Translations under genes and position numbers: made by a program
Assembly (NCBI GenBank): GCA_963842505.1
Contig: CAWJGZ010000001.1
Span: 1-64,000, forward strand
Reading direction: 5' to 3'
DNA from: PALSA-129 sp963842505
GTDB taxonomy: Bacteria; Acidobacteriota; Terriglobia; Bryobacterales; Bryobacteraceae
DNA length: 64,000 bases
Notes under the pieces: generated by a model
Told to the model about the DNA's origin: nothing
What the model saw: only the letters and a program-made list of their open reading frames with translations
The model's database searches: none
Part shown: positions 1 through 7,952 of the stretch, in pieces
Position numbering within the stretch: position 1 is the stretch's first letter
Layout of the letters: each line of letters opens with the position of its first letter

Positions 1-396
1 CAACAGCCGGTTCCATTCGCGATTGAGGTGGAGTGGGGTGATGTCGCCCAGAGTCATGGCCCGCAACTCGGGCGCGAGATAGGCCGCCAGTTCGCGGTAG
101 CGTTCGATGGTCTTGGGAGCCAGTTTCTCCTCGGCATGCTGGCGAAAGAACTCCTGCAGCAGCATGTCGAACGTGGTGGGGAGCGTCGCGGCCACCGTGG
201 TGGCGCCGGCCTTGGCTAGCTCGTATTTCTGCAGTTCCTCGGTGCGGCGCTTGGCCTCGGCGTCCACCGCCTCCTGTTTGTTGGCGAAGCCTACCTCGCA
301 GATCAAGCGGCGTTCCTGCCGCGTGGCGCCCGGCGCGCTGAAGATGTATCGCCAGACCGTCGTCCCCGATTCGTACTGGCGCTTGAAGACCGGCAT
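1..396 (-). CDS. Tyrosine recombinase (phage-type integrase), N-terminal part, cut by the window edge
   Basis: Read on the minus strand from the ATG at 394-396, the frame stays open for 132 codons to the edge. The protein starts MPVFKRQYESGTTVWRYIF and continues through a basic, helical stretch. It then reaches LAPKTIERYRELAAYL, which resembles the SAM-like core-binding domain at the front of phage-type integrases. The catalytic R-H-R-Y domain would lie outside the window, so activity cannot be judged. Its start lies beside the decayed DUF3489 copies, which suits a mobile-element boundary. The family is inferred from general resemblance only. Confidence 0.5.
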   Translation of the reverse strand, partial: MPVFKRQYESGTTVWRYIFSAPGATRQERRLICEVGFANKQEAVDAEAKRRTEELQKYELAKAGATTVAATLPTTFDMLLQEFFRQHAEEKLAPKTIERYRELAAYLAPELRAMTLGDITPLHLNREWNRLL

Positions 397-668
397 CAGT
401 GCACCACCACTACCTCTGGTGGGCGGCGAAGTCCAGCGCCCGCGCGACGGCCGCAGGTGCACCGCAGGAGTGGGTGCGCACGGATCCGGACCGCGCGGGC
501 CGTCTCCTCCCCGTTTCGGTGAGAGAGCCAGCTCGGCAGTCGCCGGTCCCTATCTTGGGGCCGAATCTTGCGCCGTGTCCTGCCATTCGCCCTTTCTGCC
601 CCCATCGGGAAGCCGCCTTCGCCTCCATCGCCGTCCCTTCGCCAATTGGCCTGCCTATGCCAAGCGGC
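397..668. other. Non-coding leader of the first decayed DUF3489 copy
   Basis: Around 510-530 there is a TTTCGGTGAGAGAGCCAGC block that recurs with small changes at about 1940-1960, ahead of the third copy. It therefore looks like the duplicated upstream region of that gene. Long open frames on both strands here are GC-driven and not convincing. Confidence 0.4.
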
Positions 669-1017
669 ATGCCCAAAGAAACGGCGAATGCCGGGGCCGG
701 TGCCCCGGCCGAGGCAGCCAACGCCCGACAAAAAGCCGCACGTTGGCGCACACAGCCCCCACGTAGCGCCGTCCCCGGCCAAGTTGGGCAACATGGCCAC
801 CCCGGCGAAGCAGGCCAACACGGGCGCCACGTCGGCCCAGTCGCCCCAGAAGCCAGCAACCGGCGTCCGCCAGAGCAGCAAGGCCGCCAAGGTCCTCGAC
901 CCGCTGAGGCGCTCCGGCGGCGCTTCCCGGTTGGCGCGCCACGAACTCGAAAAAGCCTTCTCGCGGTGGCGCGGCCTCGGCGACGCGCCAGCAGGCCCCG
1001 CGGGGAACGGTGCGGCA
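669..1017 (+). pseudogene. Decayed DUF3489-type gene, copy 1
   Basis: The frame opens MPKETANAGAGAPAEAANA, close to the start of the copy at 2161. It then shifts frame near 725 and continues as ATPAKQANTGATSAQSPQ and SSKAAKVLDPLRRSGGAS. That matches the Ala/Lys/Pro-rich linker and the start of the C-terminal helix-turn-helix-like DUF3489 domain of the copy at 2161. The domain then runs into unrelated arginine-rich sequence, and its conserved GWQPHSVRGF segment is missing. It is read as a non-functional relic. Confidence 0.55.
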
Positions 1018-1036
1018 GTAGTGTAGTCTACACTAC
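1018..1036. promoter_or_regulatory. 19-bp perfect palindrome, operator-like, copy A
   Basis: GTAGTGTAG, one central T, then CTACACTAC: a perfect 9-bp inverted repeat directly after decayed copy 1. The same site with central A follows copy 2 at 1463. Conservation in decayed DNA suggests a regulator site or a recombination site; the regulator is not known. BlaI/CopY-type operators also use TGTA/TACA half-sites, but the spacing here does not fit their published consensus. Confidence 0.45.
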
Positions 1037-1153
1037 AGAACAGGCAACTTGGTGGCAACTTTAAGGCAACTTTAAGGCAACCTTGGGCCGCACCCTCGGT
1101 TTTCGTGGGGCTGCCGCCCCGTAATTCTGCCGCGCAGTCCGCCAATCGGACCC

Positions 1154-1462
1154 GCACCCAAAAGCCGCACGTTGCCGCACACAGGGCCCACGTGGCGCCG
1201 TCCCAGGCCAGGTCGGACGGGCCAGGTCGGACAACATGGCCACCCCGGCGAAGAAGGCCAACACGGGCTGCCACGTCGGCCCAGTCGCCCCAGAAGCCAG
1301 CAACCGGCGTCCGCCAGAGCAGCAAGGCCGCCAAGGTCCTCGACCCGGTGAGGCGCTCCGACGGCGCCTCCCGGTGGGCGCGCCGCGAACTCGAAAAAGC
1401 CTTCTCGCGGTGGCGCGGCCGCGGCGACGCGCCAGCAGGCCCCGCGGGGCAAGGTGCGGCCA
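1154..1462 (+). pseudogene. Decayed DUF3489-type gene, copy 2
   Basis: This is a near repeat of copy 1: the segments KPHVAAHRAHVAPSQARS and SSKAAKVLDPVRRSDGAS can be read, but in different frames. It has no credible start and the C-terminal domain is again lost. At DNA level copies 1 and 2 share long identical runs (for example around 1260-1350 against 810-900), so this is a recent tandem duplication of an already broken gene. Confidence 0.5.
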
Positions 1463-1481
1463 GTAGTGTAGACTACACTAC
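1463..1481. promoter_or_regulatory. 19-bp perfect palindrome, operator-like, copy B
   Basis: GTAGTGTAG, central A, CTACACTAC. It has the same arms as the site at 1018 and the same position relative to the decayed DUF3489 copy. Confidence 0.45.
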
Positions 1482-1484
1482 ACA

Positions 1485-2160
1485 ACCGCCACGTTTGCGC
1501 CACACTTGCGCCACACTTGGGACACACCCTCGGTTTTCGTGGGGCTGCCGCCGCCCCGTTCTGCCGCTCAGTCCGCCAATCGGCGCCGCGTAGCGAGTTT
1601 TCTCGGCACTTGGGGTCGGCGCAAGGGTCTCGTGGGGTCGCGGCGGAGTCCCGGTGCGCCCGGTCTTGGCAGAAAACGTTGCCGGACGCCAGGGTAGCGC
1701 CAAGCTGGTGCGCCCCTGGGCCAGGCGAACGGAAAAGGCGTTGCCTACGCGCCAACCATACGGAAATTCGTACTTTTATTCGACTTTTTCACGATTTTTC
1801 GCACGGTTTTCGGTATGGTTTTTGGACTCTCCTCGCGTTTTCACGGTGGTATTCGGGCTGGTTGGGCGAAACGGGCTACGGTTGGGGCACTGGTTTTCGC
1901 GGTGGTTACCGCGCCGGCCGCCGCCTCCCTGTTTCGGTGAGACAGCCAGCACGGCCAGCGCCGGCGCCGTCCGGGGGCCAAATTCTGCGAAAAGTCCCCC
2001 ATCTGCCACTTTCTGCCACCATCTGCCCCTATCTGGGGGCCGAAACGCCTCGGTCGCCGATCCTCCGCCCATGCGGATTCCCATCGGAATGAGCTTGCAG
2101 TTCTGGCGAAGCCGAGTGATGGATGGGATCGCGGTAATCACCGCCCAAGGAGAACGAAGC
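1485..2160. other. Intergenic stretch before the third DUF3489 copy
   Basis: About 675 bases without a convincing gene. It holds an AT-richer tract near 1760-1860, the repeated TTTCGGTGAGA block near 1940, and an AAGGAG ribosome-binding site just before 2161. Overlapping open frames here have no recognisable domains. Confidence 0.4.
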
Positions 2161-2460
2161 ATGAACGGCATTGCAGCAGAAACGGCGAGCACGCAGGCCG
2201 GCGCACCGGCCGAGCAGCCCAAGCCCGCTAAAAAGCCGCGGTCCGCGGCACCCAAGGCTCACGGGGCGCCGTCCCAGGCCAGGTCGGGCAAGCAGGCCAC
2301 CCCGGCGAAGAAGGCCAACACGGGCGCGCAGTCGGCCCCGTCGCCCAAGAAGAAGGCCAGCGGCGCCCGCCCGGGCAGCAAGACCGCCAAGGTCCTCGAC
2401 CTGTTGAAACGCTCCGGCGGCGCCAGCCTGAAGGAACTCCGGAAAGCCACTGGCTGGCAG

Positions 2461-2550
2461 GCCCATTATGCCGACGTCCAGATTATGCCGACCTGTGTTG
2501 GTAACCCGGCCTGTGGGGCGGTGATCGCTGCGATGGAGTCGGCATAATCA
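2461..2550. repeat. RIT inverted repeat, left arm
   Basis: 90 bp, matching the reverse complement of 5723-5812 with only a few mismatches. It contains the motif TTATGCCGA twice in direct orientation and once inverted near its inner end, likely recombinase-binding cores. The inner end overlaps the stop codon of the last recombinase gene. Confidence 0.85.
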
Positions 2551-3537
2551 GAGAGCCTCCAGGAAGGCGAGCAGTTTGTCGGTCGGTCGGAAACGGCCGG
2601 GTTTTGTTTCTATCGGAGCTGTCTTGTCCAGAGCGCGTTCCTTAATCTCCAGATCCGCGTGCAGGTAGATTTGGGTCGTCTCGATCTGTTCGTGGCCGAG
2701 CCAGAGTGCGATCACCGAGGTGTCGATGCCGGCGCGCAGCAATCGCATGGCGGCTGAATGCCGCAATACATGCATGGTCACCGATTTTTGTGCCAGCGAC
2801 GGACAAACGTCGGTGGCTTTCCCAACGTATTTGGCAAGCCTGTGCTCGAGAGCGTCCCGGCTGAGTCTTCTTCCAGTCTGAGTGGTGAACAGCGGGGCTT
2901 CTGGCTGACCGGCCCGCTCGGCCAGCCAGGAACGCAGGACGGCGACTGTGCCCGAGGTGAGCGGCGTGATCCGTTGCTTTCGTCCCTTCCCGTTGCAACT
3001 CACATGCGCGCCGGATCCGAGATGGACATCGGCGCAGCACAGGCCGGTCAGTTCAGACACCCGAAGACCGGTCTGGACAGCGAGGCTGAACAGTGCGGTG
3101 TCGCGCCGCCCGGCCCACTTCGACCGATCGGGCGCGGCGAGCAAGGCGTTGATTTCCGCCTCGGTCAGGAAAGTCACGAGCCGTCGCTCGAAGCGCTTTG
3201 GTGGAATGGCAAGAACGCGCTCGATGGCAGAAGCATGCTCTGGATGCCGAAGCGCCGCGTATCGAAACAGGGAACGGATGGCAGCAAGCCGCGCATTGCG
3301 GGTGCGCACGCTGTTCTTTCTCTGCTGTTCCAAGTCGTTGAGGAAGGCGCCGACCAGCGAAGCATCAAGATCGTCGATATCCAGCTTGCTTGGGGCATTG
3401 CCTTTCCTGTCTGATGCGAAGACCAGCAATAGCCGCAGGGTATCCCGATATGCACAGAGCGTGTTCGGGCTGACCTGACGCTGACGGACGAGGCGATCAG
3501 TGAAGAACGCCTGCAAAGTCGTGGCAAGTGCGGTCAT
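2548..3537 (-). CDS. ritC: RIT tyrosine recombinase, third gene (RitC-type)
   Basis: This 329-residue protein has an N-terminal SAM-like core-binding domain, for example QRQVSPNTLCAYRDTLR. A phage-integrase catalytic domain follows. The catalytic set is visible: Arg in QTGLRVSELTGL, His and Arg in HVLRHSAAMRLL, His in WLGHEQIETT, and the nucleophile Tyr in QIYLHADLE. Its ATG overlaps the TGA of the gene before it by four bases (3534-3537), so translation is probably coupled. It should act with the other two recombinases at the inverted repeats. The stop codon sits inside the left repeat. It appears intact. Confidence 0.85.
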   Translation of the reverse strand: MTALATTLQAFFTDRLVRQRQVSPNTLCAYRDTLRLLLVFASDRKGNAPSKLDIDDLDASLVGAFLNDLEQQRKNSVRTRNARLAAIRSLFRYAALRHPEHASAIERVLAIPPKRFERRLVTFLTEAEINALLAAPDRSKWAGRRDTALFSLAVQTGLRVSELTGLCCADVHLGSGAHVSCNGKGRKQRITPLTSGTVAVLRSWLAERAGQPEAPLFTTQTGRRLSRDALEHRLAKYVGKATDVCPSLAQKSVTMHVLRHSAAMRLLRAGIDTSVIALWLGHEQIETTQIYLHADLEIKERALDKTAPIETKPGRFRPTDKLLAFLEAL

Positions 3538-4472
3538 GCGTCACCTCCAAGGTGGCGCTCAAGCCGATCGCCGGCCAGCCCCAGCAATTCCGGTGCGGCC
3601 GACAGATACCAGTAGGTATTGGCAGGGTCGACATGACCGAGATAGGTTGACAAGATCGCCATGCGGGTCCCGGGTTCGCCTGCCTTGTAGCCATCGATGA
3701 TGGTATTGACGGCGAAGCCATGCCGGAGATCATGGATCCTCGGCCTGCATGCGGCCGAACGTGGTGAGATACTGCAATGGCGTAGCAGTTTCCGGAATGT
3801 CGGCAGCACGTTCTTGTAGCGGAGCCGCCTGCCTGCCGAACACGACAGCAATGCCGACGTGCCCGCCTGATGAGGACGATCATCGCGGCGCAAGTAGTTC
3901 TGCAGGGCCGTGACCACGGTTGGGTGCAACGGCAATTCGCGGGACTTGCCGAATTTGCCGTTGCGGATCGTGAGCAGGCCATTGATCGCGTCGAAGTCAT
4001 CGATGTCGAGGCCGATCGCCTCTCCGACACGCATTCCGGTTGCCGTCAGCACGCCAATCAGTGTCCGATACGTTGCCTGCAAGTGGGACCCGCGCACGAT
4101 CGCTGTCGCCGACATCAGGTTCGAGATTTCGTGTGGCGAGTAGAGGTACGGTGTTGCTCTGCGCGCTCGACCTGGCAGGATACCCATTGACGGCACCTGG
4201 GTGGCAGGGTCGATCCCATGGAGGTGTCGGGCGAAGATGCGAACTTCGGCAAGTCGTCTGGAAGTCCAACTCGCGTCGGCGCCTGCGGGGAGAGTTGCCC
4301 AGGCCAGCGCCGTTTCGGTTGTCAGACATTTTTCGCCGCGATCTTCGACGAAGGAAACGAACTGACCGAGAAGTCTCTCTGTTTTGTCAAGCTTGTAACC
4401 AAGGGCGCGGCGCATGGCCAGATACTCTGTGAGAGCTTGGCGAATGGCGCTCATTGGACGTCTCCCGGCCAT
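3534..4472 (-). CDS. ritB: RIT tyrosine recombinase, second gene (RitB-type)
   Basis: This 312-residue tyrosine recombinase keeps Arg in TGMRVGEAIGLDIDD, His/Arg in IHDLRHGFAVNT, His in YLGHVDPANT and Tyr in YWYLSAAPE. The start at 4472 lies inside the end of the upstream ritA frame, and the end overlaps ritC by ATGA, giving a compact three-gene operon. The N-terminal region (ALTEYLAMRRALGYKLDKTE) is typical of the core-binding domain. Nothing suggests decay. The exact division of labour among the three proteins is not known. Confidence 0.85.
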   Translation of the reverse strand: MAGRRPMSAIRQALTEYLAMRRALGYKLDKTERLLGQFVSFVEDRGEKCLTTETALAWATLPAGADASWTSRRLAEVRIFARHLHGIDPATQVPSMGILPGRARRATPYLYSPHEISNLMSATAIVRGSHLQATYRTLIGVLTATGMRVGEAIGLDIDDFDAINGLLTIRNGKFGKSRELPLHPTVVTALQNYLRRDDRPHQAGTSALLSCSAGRRLRYKNVLPTFRKLLRHCSISPRSAACRPRIHDLRHGFAVNTIIDGYKAGEPGTRMAILSTYLGHVDPANTYWYLSAAPELLGLAGDRLERHLGGDA

Positions 4473-5666
4473 GGGCGCGCAATCATGCGCAAGCCGTTAC
4501 GGTCGACCTTCGCATAGATCGCTGTTGTCTCGGTACGAACGTGACGCAAGAGTTGACCGATTTCCGGTAATGAGGCACCGGTACGTAAAAGTTGCGTAGC
4601 TGCGGTATGGCGCAGGCGATGCGCGTGGACGCGCCCGAGATCGGCCCTCCGCGCAGCATCCGCCACGATCGTGCTCACGCGAGTCGCGGTGAGATGGTGA
4701 TAAGGAGCGACGCACCTTACGAATACGGCCCGGCCCAGTGCGTTCATGGGGCGGGCCTGTTTCAGGTATTCGACCAGCCTGAGAACCGACGTCCTGCGGC
4801 AAGGGAATGCGTTCTATACAGTTTCCCTTGCCGCGCACTACGATCGTGCCCGCTCGCCACTCGATATCGTCCAGCATGAGCTTTGCGACCTCGCCGCGTC
4901 GTAGTCCCAGCCGGACCAGCAGGGTCAGAATGGCAAGGTCCCGACAGCCGACGGGGGTATTCGCATGGCATGACGCAAGTAGGCGCTGAACCTGATCGGG
5001 CTCAAGTCCCTTGGGCAAACCCACCAATCGGCGACGGGCAACCGATGGCACGGCGCAGACGAGCGATCTTTCCGTGATGCCTTCAAGATGAAGAAAGCCA
5101 AGGAACGACCGAAGCGCCGTGACTGTCAACTTCGCCGTGCTGCTGTTTTCGCGAGGACACCGCGCCACCACAAACGAGATGATATCGGCCGGGCGCAGGT
5201 TACCAAGCTCCAGGGCATCTGCAGAATTCCTGCTATCCAGAAATGGGCGCAGACGATCGATATACCGCTCGACCGTAGTGGCTATCAAGGAACGCTCCAT
5301 GGTCAAAAAGCGCCGGTACCGGTCCAGAATTACGCTTGAAGGGCCTTCGCGCACAGGCGCCTCAAGGGGAGGAGCTAGCTTCAGTCGATGGAGATAATCA
5401 AGGATCGGACGCAGGGTCCTGTGCGTCTTGTGTCTAGCGAAGCCTGCCGATCTGCGGTCGCGTAAGAAACGATCCGCCAGTCGGAATGACAGATCGCCCG
5501 CGGTTAATTCCTGAGTTTGCAGCCAATCGCTCAGATCGGCAAACAGTCTCTTCTTTCTGTGAACGGTACTTGGTGGGTATCCTTGCTGCAACAGTTCGCC
5601 TTCAAAGTCCTGCAAAAGGGCATCGCGTGAGCATACGGCCGGTGCTTCGATGGGTTTGACCAACAT
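4451..5666 (-). pseudogene. ritA: RIT tyrosine recombinase, first gene (RitA-type), frameshifted
   Basis: The gene starts at ATG 5666 behind GAGGAG with good spacing. The first frame (to about 4790) holds the core-binding domain and the first catalytic Arg in RLGLRRGEVAKL. The second frame (about 4785 to 4451) holds HRLRHTAATQLL, the LRHVRTETT motif and the Tyr in AIYAKVD. One extra base in GGTTCTC, close to 4785, separates them; without it the protein reads through GLRLVEYLKQARPMNALG and would be about 405 residues. As written the catalytic residues are divided between two frames, so the protein is inactive unless the base is an assembly error or is bypassed. Confidence 0.8.
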
Positions 5667-5722
5667 GAAAACTCCTCTTCTAGATTTGAAAGAGGAAACC
5701 GTAGCATGTGGTCAAACGTCAC

Positions 5723-5812
5723 TGATTATGCCGACTTCATCGCCGCAATCCCCGCCCCACAGGCCGGGTTACCAACACCGGTCGGCATAATCTGGACGTC
5801 GGCATAATGGGC
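5723..5812. repeat. RIT inverted repeat, right arm
   Basis: The reverse complement pairs with 2461-2550 along its full 90 bp. It lies upstream of ritA and so must also contain or abut the operon promoter. Confidence 0.85.
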
Positions 5813-5834
5813 CTTATGCCGATGTCGGCATAAG
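5813..5834. repeat. 22-bp palindrome at the right end of the RIT element only
   Basis: CTTATGCCGA, TG, TCGGCATAAG: perfect 10-bp arms made of the same TATGCCGA core found in the inverted repeats. No counterpart exists at the left junction, where the DUF3489 codon CAG passes directly into the repeat. Confidence 0.7.
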
Positions 5835-5966
5835 CCGCACTCGGTCCGCGGGTTCCTGTCCACCCTGGGCCAGAAGATGGGGCTGACGGTCACCTCCACC
5901 AAGGCCGCGGAAGGGGAGCGCCGCTATTCGGTGAAAGGCTGAAGCTCACCGATTCGGTTCCTTCTA

Positions 5967-5998
5967 GCCGCCGAGGTTCCCGCCTCGGCGGCCTTTCT
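5967..5998 (+). terminator. Intrinsic terminator of the DUF3489 gene
   Basis: A perfect 10-bp GC-rich stem (GCCGCCGAGG against CCTCGGCGGC) with a 6-base loop, followed by CTTTCTTT, starts 24 bases after the DUF3489 stop codon. Confidence 0.8.
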
Positions 5999-6134
5999 TT
6001 GTCCGCTCCCCGAGAGCAGGAGCCTCAGTTCTCCCGCCCGGCCCGCCGGCAAGTCTCCTCACTGCATACCTGCTCAATGGCGCGAGCGGAGCGAATCTGT
6101 CTTTCTGCGGGGTCGTCGCTGCCACAAAATAAGC

Positions 6135-7361
6135 GTGCGATATTGGGCCATATCGGAAGCTGACTGGACAGTACCTCTGGGCCGCAAGGACCTCAAGCGA
6201 ACTGTCGAGAAGAGTGCGATTCTCGAGAGACTGCATGGTGCGGAATCGCCGACGCTGGGGAAACTCCATCTGGAAAGTAGTGCGTTGTTCACCGAGGACT
6301 CAGCCACAGCCCGCCTGGGTCAGTCTTGGAAAACAGAGGCGGGTAAGTTCTCGCGAGCGTCGAAGTCTGAAGGGAATGGGCCAGATGCTATCGTTAACAG
6401 GATGATTAATCGTGAGGCGTTTCGTGACAAGTGCAGGTTATGTAACCGCCAACTCAAAGAGGTCTGTCAGTGGGGATGGAATGACGACGTGTATTCGGCC
6501 GCCTGCGAAGTATGCGGATCGTATCGGATGACGTTCCAGGCATTCCACTCTCCATTAAGGCGCCAAGAGGGCGATTTTTGGCTGCGAGCAGCCACGCGGC
6601 AACACTGGGAGACCGCGGAAGAACCGTTGCTGATACAGCTCGATGAGATGGAGCATCTTGCCGAGGAACACAGTACAACCTCCGTCGCGCAGAACGTAGC
6701 GAAGCTGCTGAATTACATCGTTCGTCGGAGTCCGCGGCCCTCAACGGACGTTACCATTCGGTTTGAAACCGACTACACCGTAATCGATGCTCTTGAACCT
6801 GGAGAATTGGCGTTTTATGTGAATCATCTTTGTGACGCCGGGTTGATCAATGCAACAGGAGCGTTCGGCGCAGCGCAACACGATAGGCAGACTTATCGAC
6901 TGACGGTGAAAGGCTGGGGCCATGTCCTCGGAACCTCAGCTAGCTCGGCTGAGCACGGTCGCGTCTTTGTGGCGATGTGGTTCCACGAGAGCATGACGTC
7001 TGCATACCAAGGTGGGATAATGCCGGCGTTAGTGGAAACTGGGTATGAACCGATTTGCATGAACGCGGTGTTTCACAACGACGACATCAATTTCGCGATT
7101 CTCGCGGAGATTCGACGAGCGCAGTTCTTGGTAGCGGACATCACGGGGGCCCGTGGCGGCGTATACTTTGAAGCTGGTTTCGCCAGGGCGCTTGGGAGAG
7201 ACGTATTCTTTACGTGTCGCGAAGAGAATTTCACAACGGACAAGCATTTCGACATTGAACATTTTCAGCATACGCTGTGGAAAACCCCCGCGGACCTAAA
7301 GACGAAGCTCCGTGAGAAAATTCTCGCTCTTAAGGGCAGGGGTCCCTACAGTCATCGGTAA
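6135..7361 (+). CDS. Zinc-binding protein with a C-terminal nucleoside deoxyribosyltransferase/TIR-like domain
   Basis: 408 codons from the first ATG; a start at 6402 (MINREAFRDKCRLC) is also possible because the first 90 residues look nondescript. From there a CxxC...CxxC pair (CRLCNRQ and CEVCGSY) suggests a zinc ribbon. A middle region may be winged-helix-like. The last 140 residues run VFVAMWFHESM, QFLVADITGARGGVYFEAGF and ALGRDVFFTCR. This is the layout of the deoxyribosyltransferase-like fold used by nucleotide-processing and immune-effector proteins, with the VADxT and YxExGxA signatures. It stands alone between hairpins. A role in NAD or nucleotide cleavage is inference. Confidence 0.7.
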   Translation: MRYWAISEADWTVPLGRKDLKRTVEKSAILERLHGAESPTLGKLHLESSALFTEDSATARLGQSWKTEAGKFSRASKSEGNGPDAIVNRMINREAFRDKCRLCNRQLKEVCQWGWNDDVYSAACEVCGSYRMTFQAFHSPLRRQEGDFWLRAATRQHWETAEEPLLIQLDEMEHLAEEHSTTSVAQNVAKLLNYIVRRSPRPSTDVTIRFETDYTVIDALEPGELAFYVNHLCDAGLINATGAFGAAQHDRQTYRLTVKGWGHVLGTSASSAEHGRVFVAMWFHESMTSAYQGGIMPALVETGYEPICMNAVFHNDDINFAILAEIRRAQFLVADITGARGGVYFEAGFARALGRDVFFTCREENFTTDKHFDIEHFQHTLWKTPADLKTKLREKILALKGRGPYSHR

Positions 7362-7369
7362 ACCCAAAA

Positions 7370-7390
7370 GAGATGCCATTACGGCATCTC
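7370..7390. terminator. Hairpin between convergent genes
   Basis: Perfect 8-bp stem GAGATGCC/GGCATCTC with a 5-base loop, nine bases after the stop of the preceding gene. There is no clear T-run, so it may only be an mRNA-end hairpin. Confidence 0.5.
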
Positions 7391-7466
7391 ATGATTACGG
7401 GGCGAACCAAAAGAACGAGTTCCCTCGGCGGCCATCGGCTGATTGCGCTGGATTGTCTTGAGCGCT

Positions 7467-7952
7467 TTAGGCTGCCCGCCGGCAATAGCGCGGGTTGATT
7501 GCGAAGTTACCCCAGTGACCGCTGTGCCCGCAGTGAAGGTGACAAGGCCTGCACATTTCCTTTGCCTTGCCATTATCGGCCCGGCCGCCATAGTGATGCA
7601 GTTGGGTTTTCGGGAACTGATGGCCGCAACACTCGCACCATCCCGTCTTCTCGAATTCCGATGAAAAGTGCTGGCGCTCGCCGACATGGGGACAACGGGC
7701 GACATTGTGGCTCTTGCTGCCGCATGCGGAACATCGCCGCCGCCGCGGTTCGGTTTCGCAGAGCTTGTAAAGTACGTAGCCACCGAGTCCAACCAGAGCC
7801 GCCCCCACGAGGAACTGCTCCAGTGTCGGCAGCGTGTTGACGACGGGTTGCTGGTAGGGCGCAAACTGCGAGAGATCGACGTAAACCGGCTGCTCCGGGA
7901 CACAGAAAGGGTTGGGCTGCTGGTGGATGAACTGGGAATCCATGATTGCCAT
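7467..7952 (-). CDS. Membrane-anchored zinc-knuckle/HNH-like protein
   Basis: 161 residues. A Pro/Gln-rich N-terminus leads to one likely membrane segment, QFLVGAALVGLGGYVLYKL, at about residues 47-65. After it comes a CCHC zinc knuckle, CSACGSKSHNVARCPH. Then a treble-clef region follows: WCECCGHQFP, LHHYGGRADNGKAKEMC, CRPCHLHCGH. The two CxxC pairs, the LHH and the final H fit an HNH-type zinc fold. A GGGAAGGGAAG stretch precedes the ATG. The combination of knuckle, HNH-like domain and membrane anchor is unusual; nuclease activity is not shown. Confidence 0.6.
   Translation of the reverse strand: MAIMDSQFIHQQPNPFCVPEQPVYVDLSQFAPYQQPVVNTLPTLEQFLVGAALVGLGGYVLYKLCETEPRRRRCSACGSKSHNVARCPHVGERQHFSSEFEKTGWCECCGHQFPKTQLHHYGGRADNGKAKEMCRPCHLHCGHSGHWGNFAINPRYCRRAA

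Larger units (their letters stand above)
2461..5834 (-). mobile_element. Recombinase-in-trio (RIT) element, 3374 bp
   Basis: Three consecutive tyrosine recombinases on one strand with overlapping ends, enclosed by a 90-bp near-perfect inverted repeat, match the described RIT elements. The left end is 2461-2550 and the right end 5723-5812, followed by a 22-bp palindrome up to 5834. The flanks join into an intact DUF3489 reading frame, which fixes the boundaries to within the ambiguous GCC present at both ends. There is no cargo gene. RIT elements are known from many phyla; their mechanism is not settled. Confidence 0.88.
2161..5942 (+). pseudogene. DUF3489 family gene split by a RIT element
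   Basis: The first part (2161-2460) starts at ATG eight bases after AAGGAG. It encodes an Ala/Pro/Lys-rich linker and then SKTAKVLDLLKRSGGASL and KELRKATGWQ. The second part (5835-5942) resumes in frame with PHSVRGFLSTLGQKMGLTVT and ends RRYSVKG before TGA. Joined, this gives a 135-residue protein with a complete C-terminal DUF3489 domain, a small helix-turn-helix-like fold of unknown role. Between the halves lies 2461-5834. The break falls between the GWQ and PHSVRGF motifs and costs no conserved residue, so the insertion looks recent. A good terminator follows at 5967. Confidence 0.85.

Noticed and set aside
396..1334. Long minus-strand open frame over the DUF3489 repeats with repeated peptides such as LLLWRTPVAGFWGDWAD
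   Set aside because: The repeats in the peptide only mirror the tandem DNA duplication, and the real coding sense is the opposite strand.
1018..1481. CRISPR-like repeat array
   Set aside because: Only two palindromic units exist, separated by more than 400 bases of gene-like repeat; no spacers or cas genes.
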